From NCBI RefSeq assembly GCF_010725725.1, contig NZ_AP022599.1, positions 2,666,001 to 2,730,000 of the forward strand: DNA of 64,000 nucleotides. The letters run 5' to 3'. Within the stretch, counting starts at the first letter, position 1, and each line of letters opens with the position of its first letter. This document shows, piece after piece, positions 36,390-45,636 of this stretch. The notes below the pieces were generated by a model. The model saw only the letters and a list, made by a program, of their open reading frames with translations. It made no database searches and was not told where the DNA came from. Position numbers and translations under genes: made by a program. This DNA comes from Mycolicibacterium pulveris (GTDB taxonomy: Bacteria > Actinomycetota > Actinomycetes > Mycobacteriales > Mycobacteriaceae).

Positions 36390-37483
36390 TTGTCTTCGAC
36401 GCCGTCACCAAACGGTATCCCGACGGCACTGTCGCCGTCGACGAGCTGAGCCTGCAGGTGCCGACGGGCACGCTCGCGGTGTTCGTCGGGCCGTCGGGCT
36501 GCGGCAAGACCACGTCCATGCGGATGATCAACCGCATGATCGAGCCGACGTCGGGCACTTTGACCGTGAACGGCAACGACGTCAGCACCGTCGACCCGGT
36601 GAAGCTGCGCCTCGGCATCGGCTACGTCATTCAGAACGCGGGCCTGATGCCGCATCAGCGCGTCATCGACAACGTTGCGACGGTGCCGGTGCTCAAAGGC
36701 GAATCCCGGCGCTCCGCACGCAAAGCCGCGCTGAATGTGCTGGAACGCGTCGGCTTGGACCCCGCGCTGGCCAACCGGTATCCCGCCCAGCTGTCCGGCG
36801 GGCAACAACAGCGTGTCGGGGTGGCGCGGGCGCTGGCCGCGGACCCGCCGATCCTGTTGATGGACGAGCCGTTCAGCGCTGTCGACCCCGTGGTGCGTGA
36901 GGAGCTGCAGACCGAAATTCTGCGCCTGCAAAGCGAATTGCACAAGACGATCGTGTTCGTCACCCATGACATCGACGAGGCTGTCAAGATCGGCGAGAAG
37001 GTCGCGGTGTTCGGTCGCGGCGGTGTGCTGCAGCAGTTCGACGCGCCGGCGCGGCTGCTGTCCAACCCGGCCAACGATTTCGTCGCCGGGTTCATCGGCG
37101 CCGACCGCGGCTACCGCGGCCTGCAGTTCCGCCACTCCAGTGGGCTTCCGCTGCACGACATCAGATCCGTCGCCGAAGCCGAGATCGACGCTCTTGCCCT
37201 CGGTCCGGACGACTGGGTGCTGGTACGAAAGCCCGACGGTACCCCGCATGCGTGGATCGACGCCGACGGCGTCGAGCAGCACCGCAACGGCGGCTCGCTC
37301 TACGACAGCACCACCGCGGGCGGATCGCTGTTTCCGCCCAACGGCTCACTGCGCCAAGCGCTCGACGCCGCGCTGTCGGCGCCGTCGGGGATCGGGGTGG
37401 CCGTCGACGCCGATGGCAGACCGATCGGCGGGGTGCTGGCCTCCGACGTGCTCGCCGCGCTGAGGCAGCAGAGGAACGCTTGA
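36386..37483 (+). CDS. proV: Osmoprotectant ABC transporter ATPase ProV
   Basis: 365 aa. The ABC domain has Walker A GPSGCGKTT, signature LSGGQQQR and Walker B ILLMDEPFSAVD, with the switch His in VTHDIDEA. The C-terminal 120 residues form a CBS-like regulatory part, shorter than a full tandem pair, which in OpuA-type transporters senses ionic strength. It drives uptake of glycine betaine or choline. It is coupled by overlap to proX (ATGA) and proW (TGATG). Ortholog of Rv3758c. Confidence 0.92.
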   Translation: MIVFDAVTKRYPDGTVAVDELSLQVPTGTLAVFVGPSGCGKTTSMRMINRMIEPTSGTLTVNGNDVSTVDPVKLRLGIGYVIQNAGLMPHQRVIDNVATVPVLKGESRRSARKAALNVLERVGLDPALANRYPAQLSGGQQQRVGVARALAADPPILLMDEPFSAVDPVVREELQTEILRLQSELHKTIVFVTHDIDEAVKIGEKVAVFGRGGVLQQFDAPARLLSNPANDFVAGFIGADRGYRGLQFRHSSGLPLHDIRSVAEAEIDALALGPDDWVLVRKPDGTPHAWIDADGVEQHRNGGSLYDSTTAGGSLFPPNGSLRQALDAALSAPSGIGVAVDADGRPIGGVLASDVLAALRQQRNA

Positions 37484-38157
37484 TGCGTTATTTGCTGACG
37501 CACCTCGACACGGCGTGGGCGCTGACGGTCATCCACGTACGGCTGTCGTTGATCCCGATCGTGCTGGGCCTGTTGATCGCGGTGCCGCTCGGTGCGCTGG
37601 TGCAGCGCACCACGTTTCTGCGCAGGCTGACCACCGTGACGGCGAGCATCGTCTTCACCATTCCCTCGCTGGCGCTGTTCGTGGTGTTGCCGTTGATCAT
37701 TCCGACCCGGATCCTCGACGAGGCCAACGTCATCGTCGCGCTGACGCTATACACGTGCGCGCTGTTGGTGCGCGCGGTGCCCGAGGCGCTCGACGCGGTA
37801 CCCGAACCGGTGCGCGACGCCGCCACCGCGGTCGGCTACCGTCCGCTGACCCGGATGCTCAAAGTCGAACTGCCGCTGTCGGTCCCGGTGCTGGTCGCCA
37901 GCCTTCGCGTCATCGCGGTCACGAACATCTCGATGGTGTCGGTGGGCTCGGTGATCGGCATCGGAGGGTTGGGCACCTGGTTCACCGAGGGCTATCAAGC
38001 CAACAAGAGCGATCAGATCATCGCGGGCATCATCGCGATCTTCGTTCTGGCGGTCGTTGTCGACACCCTGATCCTGCTGGCGGGCCGCGCGATGACGCCC
38101 TGGACGCGCGCCGCGCGTGTCAGCCGGGCGGACGCCATCAAGGTGGTCGCCGGATGA
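37483..38157 (+). CDS. proW: Osmoprotectant ABC transporter permease ProW
   Basis: 224 aa, about five to six membrane helices, with the permease coupling loop AATAVGYRPLTRMLKVELP (EAA motif) near 116-134. It forms the membrane channel together with ProZ. Start overlaps the proV stop by one base and its stop overlaps proZ as ATGA. Ortholog of Rv3757c. Confidence 0.92.
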   Translation: MRYLLTHLDTAWALTVIHVRLSLIPIVLGLLIAVPLGALVQRTTFLRRLTTVTASIVFTIPSLALFVVLPLIIPTRILDEANVIVALTLYTCALLVRAVPEALDAVPEPVRDAATAVGYRPLTRMLKVELPLSVPVLVASLRVIAVTNISMVSVGSVIGIGGLGTWFTEGYQANKSDQIIAGIIAIFVLAVVVDTLILLAGRAMTPWTRAARVSRADAIKVVAG

Positions 38158-38969
38158 GCCCGATGACGTTTCTCACCGACGCGCTGGCGTACATCTTCAC
38201 GGCCGCCAACTGGGGTGGGCCCGCGGGCCTGGCCGCCCGCATCGGTGAGCATCTCCAGTACACCGTGCTGGCGGTGGTCTTCTCGGCGCTGATCGCGGTC
38301 CCGATCGGGATGCTCATCGGGCACACCGGGCGGGGCACGTTCGTCATCGTCACCGGGGTCAACGCCTTGCGCGCACTGCCGACGCTGGGTGTGCTGCTGC
38401 TCGGCGTGCTGCTGTGGGGCCTCGGCCTGGTCGGGCCGACGGTGGCGCTGATGCTGCTGGGCATCCCGCCGCTGCTGGCCGGGACCTACGCCGGTATCGC
38501 CAACGTGGACCGCACGGTGGTCGACGCCGCGCGCTCGATGGGCATGACCGAGACACGGGTGCTGCTGCGCGTCGAGGTGCCCAACGCGCTGCCGCTGATC
38601 CTGGGCGGGCTGCGCACCGCCACCCTGCAGATCGTCGCGACCGCGACCGTCGCCGCCTACGCCAGCCTCGGCGGCCTGGGCCGCTACCTGATCGACGGCA
38701 TCAAGGTGCGCCAGTTCCACATCGCGCTGGTCGGGGCGTTGATGGTGACCGCGCTGGCGCTGATCCTCGACGCCGCGCTGGCGTTCGCGGTATGGGCGTC
38801 GGTGCCGGGGACCGGTCGGCTGCGCCGGTTCGGGCGCATGCCGCAGCCCCTGCTCGACGACGAGGTGCTGCTCGATTCCCAGGGGTGCAGGGCCTCCCAG
38901 GCCACCGCGGCCGGCACGTCGGAGTCGCGGTACGGGCGCGGAGACCCGTCGCTTACCGTAGAGGGGTGA
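38154..38969 (+). CDS. proZ: Osmoprotectant ABC transporter permease ProZ
   Basis: 271 aa. It has six predicted helices and the EAA-type coupling loop DAARSMGMTETRVLLRVEVP near 123-142. It pairs with ProW in the betaine/choline importer. The C-terminal 40 residues (PLLDDEVLLDSQGCRASQ onward) are polar, outside the permease fold, and probably unstructured. Its stop overlaps the next gene (GTGA). Ortholog of Rv3756c. Confidence 0.92.
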   Translation: MSPMTFLTDALAYIFTAANWGGPAGLAARIGEHLQYTVLAVVFSALIAVPIGMLIGHTGRGTFVIVTGVNALRALPTLGVLLLGVLLWGLGLVGPTVALMLLGIPPLLAGTYAGIANVDRTVVDAARSMGMTETRVLLRVEVPNALPLILGGLRTATLQIVATATVAAYASLGGLGRYLIDGIKVRQFHIALVGALMVTALALILDAALAFAVWASVPGTGRLRRFGRMPQPLLDDEVLLDSQGCRASQATAAGTSESRYGRGDPSLTVEG

Positions 38970-39553
38970 GCGACGCAGGCACCCCGAGCGCATGGCCGGC
39001 GATTTTGACGTGGCGGGCGCACGATGTGGCTCGCATGGAATCGGTGCGGGTGCAGTTGGCAGGCAACCGGATCAAGGCCTACGGCCGGATCGTCGCCGCC
39101 GCGACGTCGTCGCACCCGGCGTTCTCGGCCTCCTACAACCTGGTCACCGACGAGGCAGGGGCCACCAACCGGCTCTCGCTGACCGTCACCCTCGCCGAGC
39201 GGGAACGCCAGCTGTCGATCGCCCGCGACGAAGAGAACATGTGGCTGGTGCAGGACCACACCGGCCAATCGACCCGCTCGGCGTTCGACGGCGCCCTCGA
39301 CGTCGACGTGGTCTACAGCCCGTTCTTCAACGCCCTGCCCATCCGTCGCACCGGGCTGCACCAGCGCTCGGACTCGATCACCTGCCCGGTGGTCTACGTG
39401 CGGCTGCCGGAGGTGTCCGTGGACTCGGCGGTGATCAGCTACAGCAGCGCCGCCGACGGCATCAAGCTGCACTCACCGGTCGCCGACACCACGATCACCG
39501 TCGACGCCGAGGGCTTTCCCCTCGACTACCCAGGACTGGCAGAGCGGATCTGA
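38966..39553 (+). CDS. Putative glycolipid-binding domain protein (Rv3755c-like)
   Basis: 195 aa with a GTG start overlapping proZ (GTGA). The family (PF06475) is a single beta-barrel domain related in fold to lipid-binding lipoproteins; conserved stretches here are [24 protein letters not shown] and [12 protein letters not shown] bound lipid or glycolipid is assumed from the structure of homologs, not proven. There is no signal peptide. Its place at the end of the pro operon is conserved in M. tuberculosis (Rv3755c). Its 3' end overlaps tyrA on the other strand by 59 bp. Confidence 0.85.
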   Translation: MSDAGTPSAWPAILTWRAHDVARMESVRVQLAGNRIKAYGRIVAAATSSHPAFSASYNLVTDEAGATNRLSLTVTLAERERQLSIARDEENMWLVQDHTGQSTRSAFDGALDVDVVYSPFFNALPIRRTGLHQRSDSITCPVVYVRLPEVSVDSAVISYSSAADGIKLHSPVADTTITVDAEGFPLDYPGLAERI

Positions 39554-40475
39554 TCACCCCGCCCGCACGTCCCGCGGCGGCGAGTTCCTCACGCCAGTTC
39601 TCCTCCCCGACGGCGATCGTGACGATCTCGGGTCGGCTGAAGCTGTCGTAGCGCACGCGGGCGGCGTGGCCTGCGTCGATCAGATCGCTCAGCGGGCGCT
39701 GCGCCACCAGCGCGTCGCGCGCGTGGTTCAGCAGCTCAAGCGAGCGCTCAAGCACCGGGACGAGCTGATCGGCATTGGCCTCACACATCGCCCGCACCAG
39801 ATCGGGCGCGGTGGCCGCGACGCGGGTACCGTCCCGAAACGACCCCGCGGCCAGTGCGAACGCCAGCGGAACCTCGCCCGCGGTGAGGGCCAGCGCCTCG
39901 GCGAGCAGGTGGGGCAGATGCGAGATGGTGGCGGCCGCGGCGTCGTGCTCGTCGGAGCGTGCGGGCACGACGAACGCGCCGCAGTCCAGCGCCAACGCCG
40001 TCACCTCGGCCCAGATGCCGGGCTGGACATGGTCGTCCACGCTGACCACCCATGGCGCGTCGACGAACATCCGGGCGTCGCCCGCGTCCCATCCGGAGTG
40101 CGCGGTGCCCGCCATCGGATGTCCGCCGACGAAGCGTTCCAGCAGCCCGAAGTTTCGGACCTCTTGCAGCACAGCGCTTTTCACGCTGGTGACGTCGGTC
40201 AGCGGGCACTCGGCAGCCAGTTCGCGGACGTGCCCCAACATCAGCGGCAGCGCCGGGACCGGGACGGCCAGCACGACCAGCGCGTTGCGGTCGGCGGCCC
40301 GTAACAGCGCCTCGTCGATGTCGTCGGTGGCGTCGTACCCGTCGGCCCTGGCCGCCGAAACGGACTCCAGGGACCGGTTGTAGCCGAAGACCTCCCGCCC
40401 GGCGGCCGCGGCGGCGCGCATCACCGAGCCGCCGATCAATCCCAGGCCGACCACGCAAACGGGCGTCTTCGTCAC
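39495..40475 (-). CDS. tyrA: Prephenate dehydrogenase TyrA
   Basis: 326 aa from GTG 40475, chosen because [16 protein letters not shown] aligns with the M. tuberculosis start; ATG 40493 would add six residues. It oxidises and decarboxylates prephenate to 4-hydroxyphenylpyruvate in tyrosine synthesis. The Rossmann motif GLGLIGGS lies at about 10-17, the catalytic His region [13 protein letters not shown] near 120, and the [16 protein letters not shown] helix bears the second conserved His. There is no ACT domain. The C-terminus is about 20 residues longer than in M. tuberculosis and extends into the opposite gene. Confidence 0.92.
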   Translation of the reverse strand: MTKTPVCVVGLGLIGGSVMRAAAAAGREVFGYNRSLESVSAARADGYDATDDIDEALLRAADRNALVVLAVPVPALPLMLGHVRELAAECPLTDVTSVKSAVLQEVRNFGLLERFVGGHPMAGTAHSGWDAGDARMFVDAPWVVSVDDHVQPGIWAEVTALALDCGAFVVPARSDEHDAAAATISHLPHLLAEALALTAGEVPLAFALAAGSFRDGTRVAATAPDLVRAMCEANADQLVPVLERSLELLNHARDALVAQRPLSDLIDAGHAARVRYDSFSRPEIVTIAVGEENWREELAAAGRAGGVIRSALPVLGSRGESPRRRR

Positions 40476-40569
40476 CCCTTCAGGTTTCCACATCCTGCGG
40501 CGTCGGCCGACGTCAGGCTCCGGCTGATGTCCTGGTAAATGGCCTGGTCGGCGACTACCGTAGGCCGAC

Positions 40570-41088
40570 ATGGGAGCACAGCGTGCGCCGGCGCAAGAGC
40601 AGCCCGACATGCCCGACGGCTTCGGGGTGGCGGTGGTGCGCGAGGACGGCAAGTGGCGTTGCGCACCGATGCGCCGTGCGGCATTGACGAGTTTGGCCGC
40701 TGCCGAAACCGAACTGCGCGAGATCCGCAGTGCCGGAGCGGTCTTCGGGTTGTTGGACATCGACGACGAGTTCTTCGTGATCGTGCGGCCCGCCCCGGCC
40801 GGCACCCGGCTGCTGTTGTCGGACGCGACCGCGGCGCTGGACTACGACATCGCCGCCGAGGTGTTGGAGGAACTGGACGCCGACATCGGGCCGGAGGACC
40901 TCGACGAGGCCGAACCGTTCGAGGAAGGCGACCTGGGCCTGCTGTCCGACGTCGGCCTGCCCGACGCGGTGCTCAGCGTGATCCTCGACGAGACCGACCT
41001 CTACGCCGACGAACAGCTGGGCCGGATCGCGCGGGAGATGGGGTTCGCCGATGAGCTGTCGAAGGTGCTCGAGCGCCTTGGCCGATAG
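40570..41088 (+). CDS. tRNA adenosine deaminase-associated protein (Rv3753c-like)
   Basis: 172 aa, very acidic (runs such as [22 protein letters not shown]). It belongs to the actinobacterial TIGR03941 group, whose genes nearly always precede tadA, as here. The N-terminal half keeps [14 protein letters not shown] and [14 protein letters not shown]. Its function is unknown; helping or tethering the deaminase is inferred only from gene order. A near-perfect inverted repeat separates it from tadA. Confidence 0.85.
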   Translation: MGAQRAPAQEQPDMPDGFGVAVVREDGKWRCAPMRRAALTSLAAAETELREIRSAGAVFGLLDIDDEFFVIVRPAPAGTRLLLSDATAALDYDIAAEVLEELDADIGPEDLDEAEPFEEGDLGLLSDVGLPDAVLSVILDETDLYADEQLGRIAREMGFADELSKVLERLGR

Positions 41089-41090
41089 GC

Positions 41091-41139
41091 GATTTGTGCG
41101 CGTTTTGTTGCGCCCACAGCTCGTGAACGCACACAAATC
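41091..41139. repeat. Inverted repeat directly before tadA
   Basis: GATTTGTGCGCG (41091-41102) pairs with CGCACACAAATC (41128-41139) with one mismatch and a 25-nt loop. The right arm ends at the base before the tadA ATG, so a formed hairpin would hold the start region. It may attenuate translation or terminate the upstream message. Confidence 0.55.
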
Positions 41140-41598
41140 ATGAGGACGGACGAGCAGCTCATCCGCGACGCGCTGGATGCCGCCCGCGGCGCCGGACCCC
41201 GCGATGTGCCGGTCGGCGCGGTGATCGTCGCGGCCGACGGCACCGAATTGGCGCGCGCGGCCAACGCCCGCGAGGCGCTGGGCGACCCCAGCGCGCACGC
41301 CGAGATCCTCGCGATGCGGGCGGCGGCCCAAGCGCTCGGCGGCGGGTGGCGGCTGGAAGGCACCACGCTGGCGGTCACCGTCGAACCCTGCACGATGTGC
41401 GCGGGGGCGTTGGTCATGGCGCGGGTGGCGCGGCTGGTGTTCGGGGCGTGGGAACCCAAGACCGGGGCGGTGGGCTCGCTGTGGGACGTGGTCCGCGACC
41501 GGCGGCTGACGCATCGGCCGCAGGTGCGCGGGGGTGTGCTGGCCGAGGAGTGTGCGGCGCCGCTGGAGGAGTTCTTCGCCAGGCAGCGATCGCAGTAG
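41140..41598 (+). CDS. tadA: tRNA(Arg)-specific adenosine deaminase TadA
   Basis: 152 aa. It converts A34 to inosine in tRNA-Arg(ACG), which is encoded at 26907 in this window. The zinc cytidine-deaminase motif HAE (53-55, with the proton-shuttling Glu55) and PCTMC (83-87) is intact. ATG 41140 follows directly after the arm of an inverted repeat and has no Shine-Dalgarno, so expression may be leaderless or structure-controlled. Ortholog of Rv3752c. Confidence 0.93.
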   Translation: MRTDEQLIRDALDAARGAGPRDVPVGAVIVAADGTELARAANAREALGDPSAHAEILAMRAAAQALGGGWRLEGTTLAVTVEPCTMCAGALVMARVARLVFGAWEPKTGAVGSLWDVVRDRRLTHRPQVRGGVLAEECAAPLEEFFARQRSQ

Positions 41599-41639
41599 CG
41601 ATTGGAACAGCAGGGCGGGTGCCCGGTAAGCTGCCACAC

Positions 41640-41727
41640 GGTGGCGTGTCCGAGCGGCCTAAGGAGCACGCCTCGAAAGCGTGTGACGGGTAACCCCCGT
41701 CCGAGGGTTCAAATCCCTCCGCCACCG
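41640..41727 (+). tRNA. tRNA-Ser(CGA)
   Basis: 88 nt: acceptor GGTGGCG/CGCCACC, anticodon stem CACGC/GCGTG with loop CTCGAAA (anticodon CGA, reads UCG), long variable arm, T-loop TTCAAAT, discriminator G. CCA is not encoded. The acceptor and T-arm are the same as in tRNA-Ser(UGA) at 23016. Confidence 0.97.
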
Positions 41728-41896
41728 CCAACTTCTTCCCACCGCACCGAAGCGCACGGTTTTGACGCTCACGTCGAGAAAGAAGTGTCAACATTCGTAA
41801 CTTCGGCGTGCGGTGGATATGCCCGCTATTGTCTGAAACGTCACTAAAGAAGGGTCAGGACGACCACGGTGACCTACGTGGGAGGCCTGGTTACCG

Positions 41897-43111
41897 ATGC
41901 GTGCGCTGTATGAACCCGAGCCAGCGGGTGGCGGTGTGATGCCAAGAAGCGGTAGCAGCCGGCCGTTCTCGGTGCTGCTGGTCGAGGACGACCGCGCCGA
42001 CGCGGTGCTGGTCGAGGAACTGGTCGACGACGCCGCCGCCGCCATCGAGCTGACCTGGGCCAAATCGATCGAGCAGGCCGAACAGGAAATCGCCGTGCAC
42101 CGGCCCGACTGCGTGCTGCTCGACCTCGACCTGCCCGACGCCGACGGCATCAAGGCGCTGGACCAGATCGCCAAGTGCGACGTCACGGTGCCGATCGTCG
42201 TGCTGACCGGGCTGAACGACGAACACTTCGGGGTGTCGGCGCTGGCGGCCGGCGCCCAGGACTACCTGGTCAAGGGCCGCGTCGAACCCGAGGCGCTGCA
42301 CCGCGCCCTGCTCTACGCGATCGAACGCAAACGCGCCGAGCTCACCGCCGTCGAGCTGCACGCCAGCGAACTGCGGGCGATGGAGAACGCCCGCCTGGAA
42401 CGCGGGCTGCTGCCCTCGCCGCTGCTGCTGGACCAGCCCGGCGTCGACATCGTCGCGCAGTACCGGCCCAGCCGTCAGCACGCGCTGCTGGGCGGTGACT
42501 TCTACGACTTCATCCAGACGCCGGACCGCACCGTGCACGTCATGGTCGGCGACGTGGCGGGCCACGGCCCCGACGAGGCCGCGCTGGGCGTGGCGCTGCG
42601 GATCGGGTGGCGCGCGTTGACGTTCGCCGGGCTGCGCGGCAACGAGCGGATGCGCCAGCTCGAACGGATTCTGACCACCGAACGGCCCGGCGCCAGCATC
42701 TTCGCGACCGTGCTGTCGGTCGCGATCGAGCCCGACGGGCTGGGGTTCGACGTGGTGTCGGCCGGCCACCCCGGCATGTTGTTGCACGGAGCGGACACCG
42801 TCGACTGGCTCGAACCCGCGTGCGGGCCCGCGCTGGGCCTCAACGGCTACGAATGGCCGTTGAACCGGTTCGAGCTGCCCGACGGCCACGGGCTGGTGCT
42901 GCTCACCGACGGGCTCTTCGAGGGCCGCTCCGGGCGCGGCAGAGAGCGCCTCGGCGAGGCAGGCCTGCTCGAGCTGGCGCGGTCCTACGCGAAGCTGCCG
43001 CCCGCGGAGTTCGTCGGCGCGCTGATCGACGACGTGGAGCGGCGCGCGCAGTCCGTCGGCGGCATCAGCGACGACATCGCGGTCGTGCGGGTCGCCCGAA
43101 CGGTGATGTGA
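41897..43111 (+). CDS. Response regulator with PP2C (SpoIIE/RsbU-type) phosphatase output
   Basis: 404 aa. The receiver domain (about 24-145) has the phospho-acceptor Asp76 in CVLLDLDLP. After a coiled linker (146-170) comes a PP2C-type Ser/Thr phosphatase (about 175-404) with metal residues in GGDFYDF (199-205), GDVAGHG (218-224) and the closing GGISDDIAVV. Such proteins dephosphorylate an anti-anti-sigma factor when their receiver is phosphorylated, thus freeing a sigma factor. It heads an operon with a histidine kinase and a second receiver. An internal ATG at residue 15 is a possible start. Confidence 0.9.
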   Translation: MRALYEPEPAGGGVMPRSGSSRPFSVLLVEDDRADAVLVEELVDDAAAAIELTWAKSIEQAEQEIAVHRPDCVLLDLDLPDADGIKALDQIAKCDVTVPIVVLTGLNDEHFGVSALAAGAQDYLVKGRVEPEALHRALLYAIERKRAELTAVELHASELRAMENARLERGLLPSPLLLDQPGVDIVAQYRPSRQHALLGGDFYDFIQTPDRTVHVMVGDVAGHGPDEAALGVALRIGWRALTFAGLRGNERMRQLERILTTERPGASIFATVLSVAIEPDGLGFDVVSAGHPGMLLHGADTVDWLEPACGPALGLNGYEWPLNRFELPDGHGLVLLTDGLFEGRSGRGRERLGEAGLLELARSYAKLPPAEFVGALIDDVERRAQSVGGISDDIAVVRVARTVM

Positions 43112-44682
43112 TGCGATGGCAGCCTACGGTTCAGGGCTGGCAAAACCTGGTGCTGTCAATTCTGGGCATCGTGGTGCTCGCCGGCGCGATCGGCGTCGTG
43201 CTGCTGCTGGACCGGACCGATGACGCCTCCCGCCGACTGACCGCCGAGATTCAGCCCGCCCGCATCGCGGCGTACCAGCTGCAGGCGGCGCTGCGGGATC
43301 AAGAGACCGCGGTGCGCGGATACGCGATCGCCGGCGACCCCCGGTTCCTCGACCCCTACTACGCCGGGCAGAACGCTGAACATGCTGCGGCACAAGAGAT
43401 TCGCAGATATCTGGGTAACCGCACCGAGCTGGTCGCCGACCTCGACGCCGTCGAGCACGCCGCGGCGGCCTGGCGTTCGTCCTATGCCGAGCCGCTGATC
43501 ACCGGCGTGCGACCCGGGGCGCAGAACGTGCCGGACGCCGTGCTGGCCGAGCGTGGCAAGGCACAGTTCGACGCGATTCGAGGGCTGTTCGAAACGCAGA
43601 ACCAGCACCTGTCGCAGACCCGCGAGGAAGCCGTCGAGGCGATCGAGCGGATGCGGACATGGCGGGACACGATCCTGGTCGCCGTGGTGGCGGTGATCTT
43701 CGCGACGACGATCGTGCTGGCCCTGTTGGTGCGCGCGGCGGTCACCCGCCCGCTGGACGCGCTTGCGCGCTCGTGCCGGGTGATCACCAGCGGCAACTTC
43801 GACGAGAAGATCGTGCCGCGCGGCCCCAGGGACATTCGCGCCATCGCCTCCGATGTCGAAGACATGCGCCAGCGGATCATCACCGAACTGGAGAGCACCC
43901 GGTCGGCGCAGGCGCAGCTGGCAGAGCAGGCGCTGGATCTGCAACGGTCCAACGCCGAACTCGAGCAGTTCGCCTACGTCGCGTCCCATGACCTACAGGA
44001 GCCGCTGCGCAAGGTGGCCGCGTTCTGTCAGCTCTTGGAGAAGCGCTACCGAGGCAAGCTCGACGCGCGCGGCATGGAGTACATCGAGTTCGCTGTCGAC
44101 GGCGCCAAGCGGATGCAGGTGTTGATCAACGATCTGCTCGCCTTCTCCCGGGTGGGCCGGCTCAACGCGGCTTCCGACGAGGTGGACTTGGGCAACACGT
44201 TGGACGACGCGCTCGGCAACCTGTCCACCGTCATCGAGGAGTCCGGCGCCCAGATCGAACGCCGCGGTGAGCCGCTCCCACGCGTCACCGGGGACCCGAC
44301 ACTGCTCACCATGTTGTGGCAGAACCTGATCGGCAACGCGGTGAAGTTTCAGCGTGAGGGGCTCACCCCCCACATCGTCGTCGACTGTGAGAAGGGCACC
44401 CACGAGCGCGACGGCACATGGCTGATCACGGTGTCCGACAACGGGATCGGTATCCCAGAGGAGTTCGTGGACAAGGTTTTCGTGATCTTTCAGCGCCTTC
44501 ACGGCCGCGACGCCTACACCGGCACCGGCATCGGCCTCGCGTTGTGCAAGAAGATCGTCGAGCACCATGGTGGCAGCATCTGGATCGACACCTCCTTCAC
44601 CGGCGGAGCGAGAATTCGCTTCACCACTCCCATCACCGCCGACGAGCCCGTCGCCGCCACCACGGAAGGAACCACCGAATGA
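43111..44682 (+). CDS. CHASE3-type sensor histidine kinase
   Basis: 523 aa. Order of parts: first membrane helix (about 12-33), extracytoplasmic CHASE3 domain (about 40-185), second helix (187-210), HAMP (207-262), coiled coil, HisKA with His293 in ASHDLQEPLR, and HATPase with N-box NLIGNAVKF (405-413), DNGIGIP (443-449) and GTGIGLAL (471-478). The kinase core is of the bacteriophytochrome-like subgroup that often signals to small receivers. Its start overlaps the phosphatase gene by one base and its end overlaps the next receiver gene (ATGA), so the three genes are tightly coupled. The ligand of CHASE3 domains is unknown. Confidence 0.92.
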   Translation: MRWQPTVQGWQNLVLSILGIVVLAGAIGVVLLLDRTDDASRRLTAEIQPARIAAYQLQAALRDQETAVRGYAIAGDPRFLDPYYAGQNAEHAAAQEIRRYLGNRTELVADLDAVEHAAAAWRSSYAEPLITGVRPGAQNVPDAVLAERGKAQFDAIRGLFETQNQHLSQTREEAVEAIERMRTWRDTILVAVVAVIFATTIVLALLVRAAVTRPLDALARSCRVITSGNFDEKIVPRGPRDIRAIASDVEDMRQRIITELESTRSAQAQLAEQALDLQRSNAELEQFAYVASHDLQEPLRKVAAFCQLLEKRYRGKLDARGMEYIEFAVDGAKRMQVLINDLLAFSRVGRLNAASDEVDLGNTLDDALGNLSTVIEESGAQIERRGEPLPRVTGDPTLLTMLWQNLIGNAVKFQREGLTPHIVVDCEKGTHERDGTWLITVSDNGIGIPEEFVDKVFVIFQRLHGRDAYTGTGIGLALCKKIVEHHGGSIWIDTSFTGGARIRFTTPITADEPVAATTEGTTE

Positions 44683-45122
44683 CGACCGACGAAGGTCGGG
44701 CCATCGACGTGCTGCTCGTCGAAGACGATCCGGGCGACGAACTGATCACCCGCGAAGCGTTCGAACACAACAAGATCAAAAACACCCTGCACGTCGCGCG
44801 CGACGGCGAGGAGGGGCTCGACTTCCTCCACCGACGCGGCGCCTATCAGGACGCGCCGCGACCGGACCTGATCCTGCCGGACTTGAACCTGCCCAAATAC
44901 GACGGGCGCCAACTGCTTGAGACGGTCAAGTCCGACCCCGACCCCAGGCACATCCCGGTGGTCGTCCTGACCACATCCGCCGCGGAAGAGGACATCCTGC
45001 GCAGCTACAAGCTGCACGCCAACGCCTACGTCACCAAGCCGGTCGACCTCGATCAGTTCATGAAGGCGGTGCGCCAGATCGACCAGTTCTTCGTTCAGGT
45101 GGTCCGGTTGCCCGGCCGCTGA
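44679..45122 (+). CDS. Single-domain response regulator (Rcp1-like)
   Basis: 147 aa, one receiver domain and no output domain. The acidic pocket is EDD (15-17), phospho-acceptor Asp68 in LPDLNLP, Thr99 and Lys120 (VTKPVD). A Pro precedes the acceptor Asp where Leu is usual. The loop region resembles Rcp1, the partner of cyanobacterial phytochrome kinases, which fits the kinase type next to it. It may pass or drain phosphate between the kinase and the REC-PP2C protein. Its 3' end overlaps the converging RsbW-like gene by 28 bp. Confidence 0.88.
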   Translation: MTTDEGRAIDVLLVEDDPGDELITREAFEHNKIKNTLHVARDGEEGLDFLHRRGAYQDAPRPDLILPDLNLPKYDGRQLLETVKSDPDPRHIPVVVLTTSAAEEDILRSYKLHANAYVTKPVDLDQFMKAVRQIDQFFVQVVRLPGR

Positions 45123-45592
45123 ACCTCCCCGGCCAGCGCGAAGGCGATGCGCACGGTGGTGCCCGCCGACGTGCGTTCGAGGTCAACGCCGTCGCTGATC
45201 GCGGACATGATCGGCAGCCCGCGGCCCCTGGTGGTCGGCTCGGCGGGCGGGGAGCGCCACGTCCCGAAGTCGGCGATGCAGACCGCGATCTGCTCACCGC
45301 GGGAATCATGGTCCACGACCGCCTCGACCTCGATCAGGCCGGGTTTGAGACCGCGATAGGCGTGTTCGATGCAGTTGGTGCAGGCTTCGTTGACGGCGAG
45401 CACGATGTCGGCGGCGACGGTGCTGGACACCCCGAGCGGTTCGAGCCAGTCGAACAGGCGGTGCCGGATGTCGGTCAGTTGATCCGCGGTCGCCGGCACC
45501 CTCATCCGCAGTGGACGCACCCGTCGGCGCTGCGCATCGATATCCACGCCCGTGGTTGTACCCGCCTTTGGCCGATAACTCACGTAGGCCAC
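45095..45592 (-). CDS. RsbW-like ATP-binding protein (anti-sigma Ser/Thr kinase family)
   Basis: 165 aa. GHKL ATPase fold of the HATPase_c_2 group: the N-box is in VLAVNEACTNCIEHAY and the G1 box in CIADFGTW, with GRGLPIMSAISDGVD as lid. In partner-switching systems such kinases bind a sigma factor and are turned off by a dephosphorylated anti-anti-sigma protein. Its position, converging on a REC-PP2C operon, suggests it belongs to the same pathway. No STAS protein or sigma factor is in the window. GTG 45592 is the longest start; GTG at codon 16 is an alternative. Confidence 0.82.
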   Translation of the reverse strand: MAYVSYRPKAGTTTGVDIDAQRRRVRPLRMRVPATADQLTDIRHRLFDWLEPLGVSSTVAADIVLAVNEACTNCIEHAYRGLKPGLIEVEAVVDHDSRGEQIAVCIADFGTWRSPPAEPTTRGRGLPIMSAISDGVDLERTSAGTTVRIAFALAGEVQRPGNRTT

Positions 45593-45636
45593 GCGGTTTC
45601 GGCACTGGCCGGGACGCGCGCTCGCCTAAACGAGGT

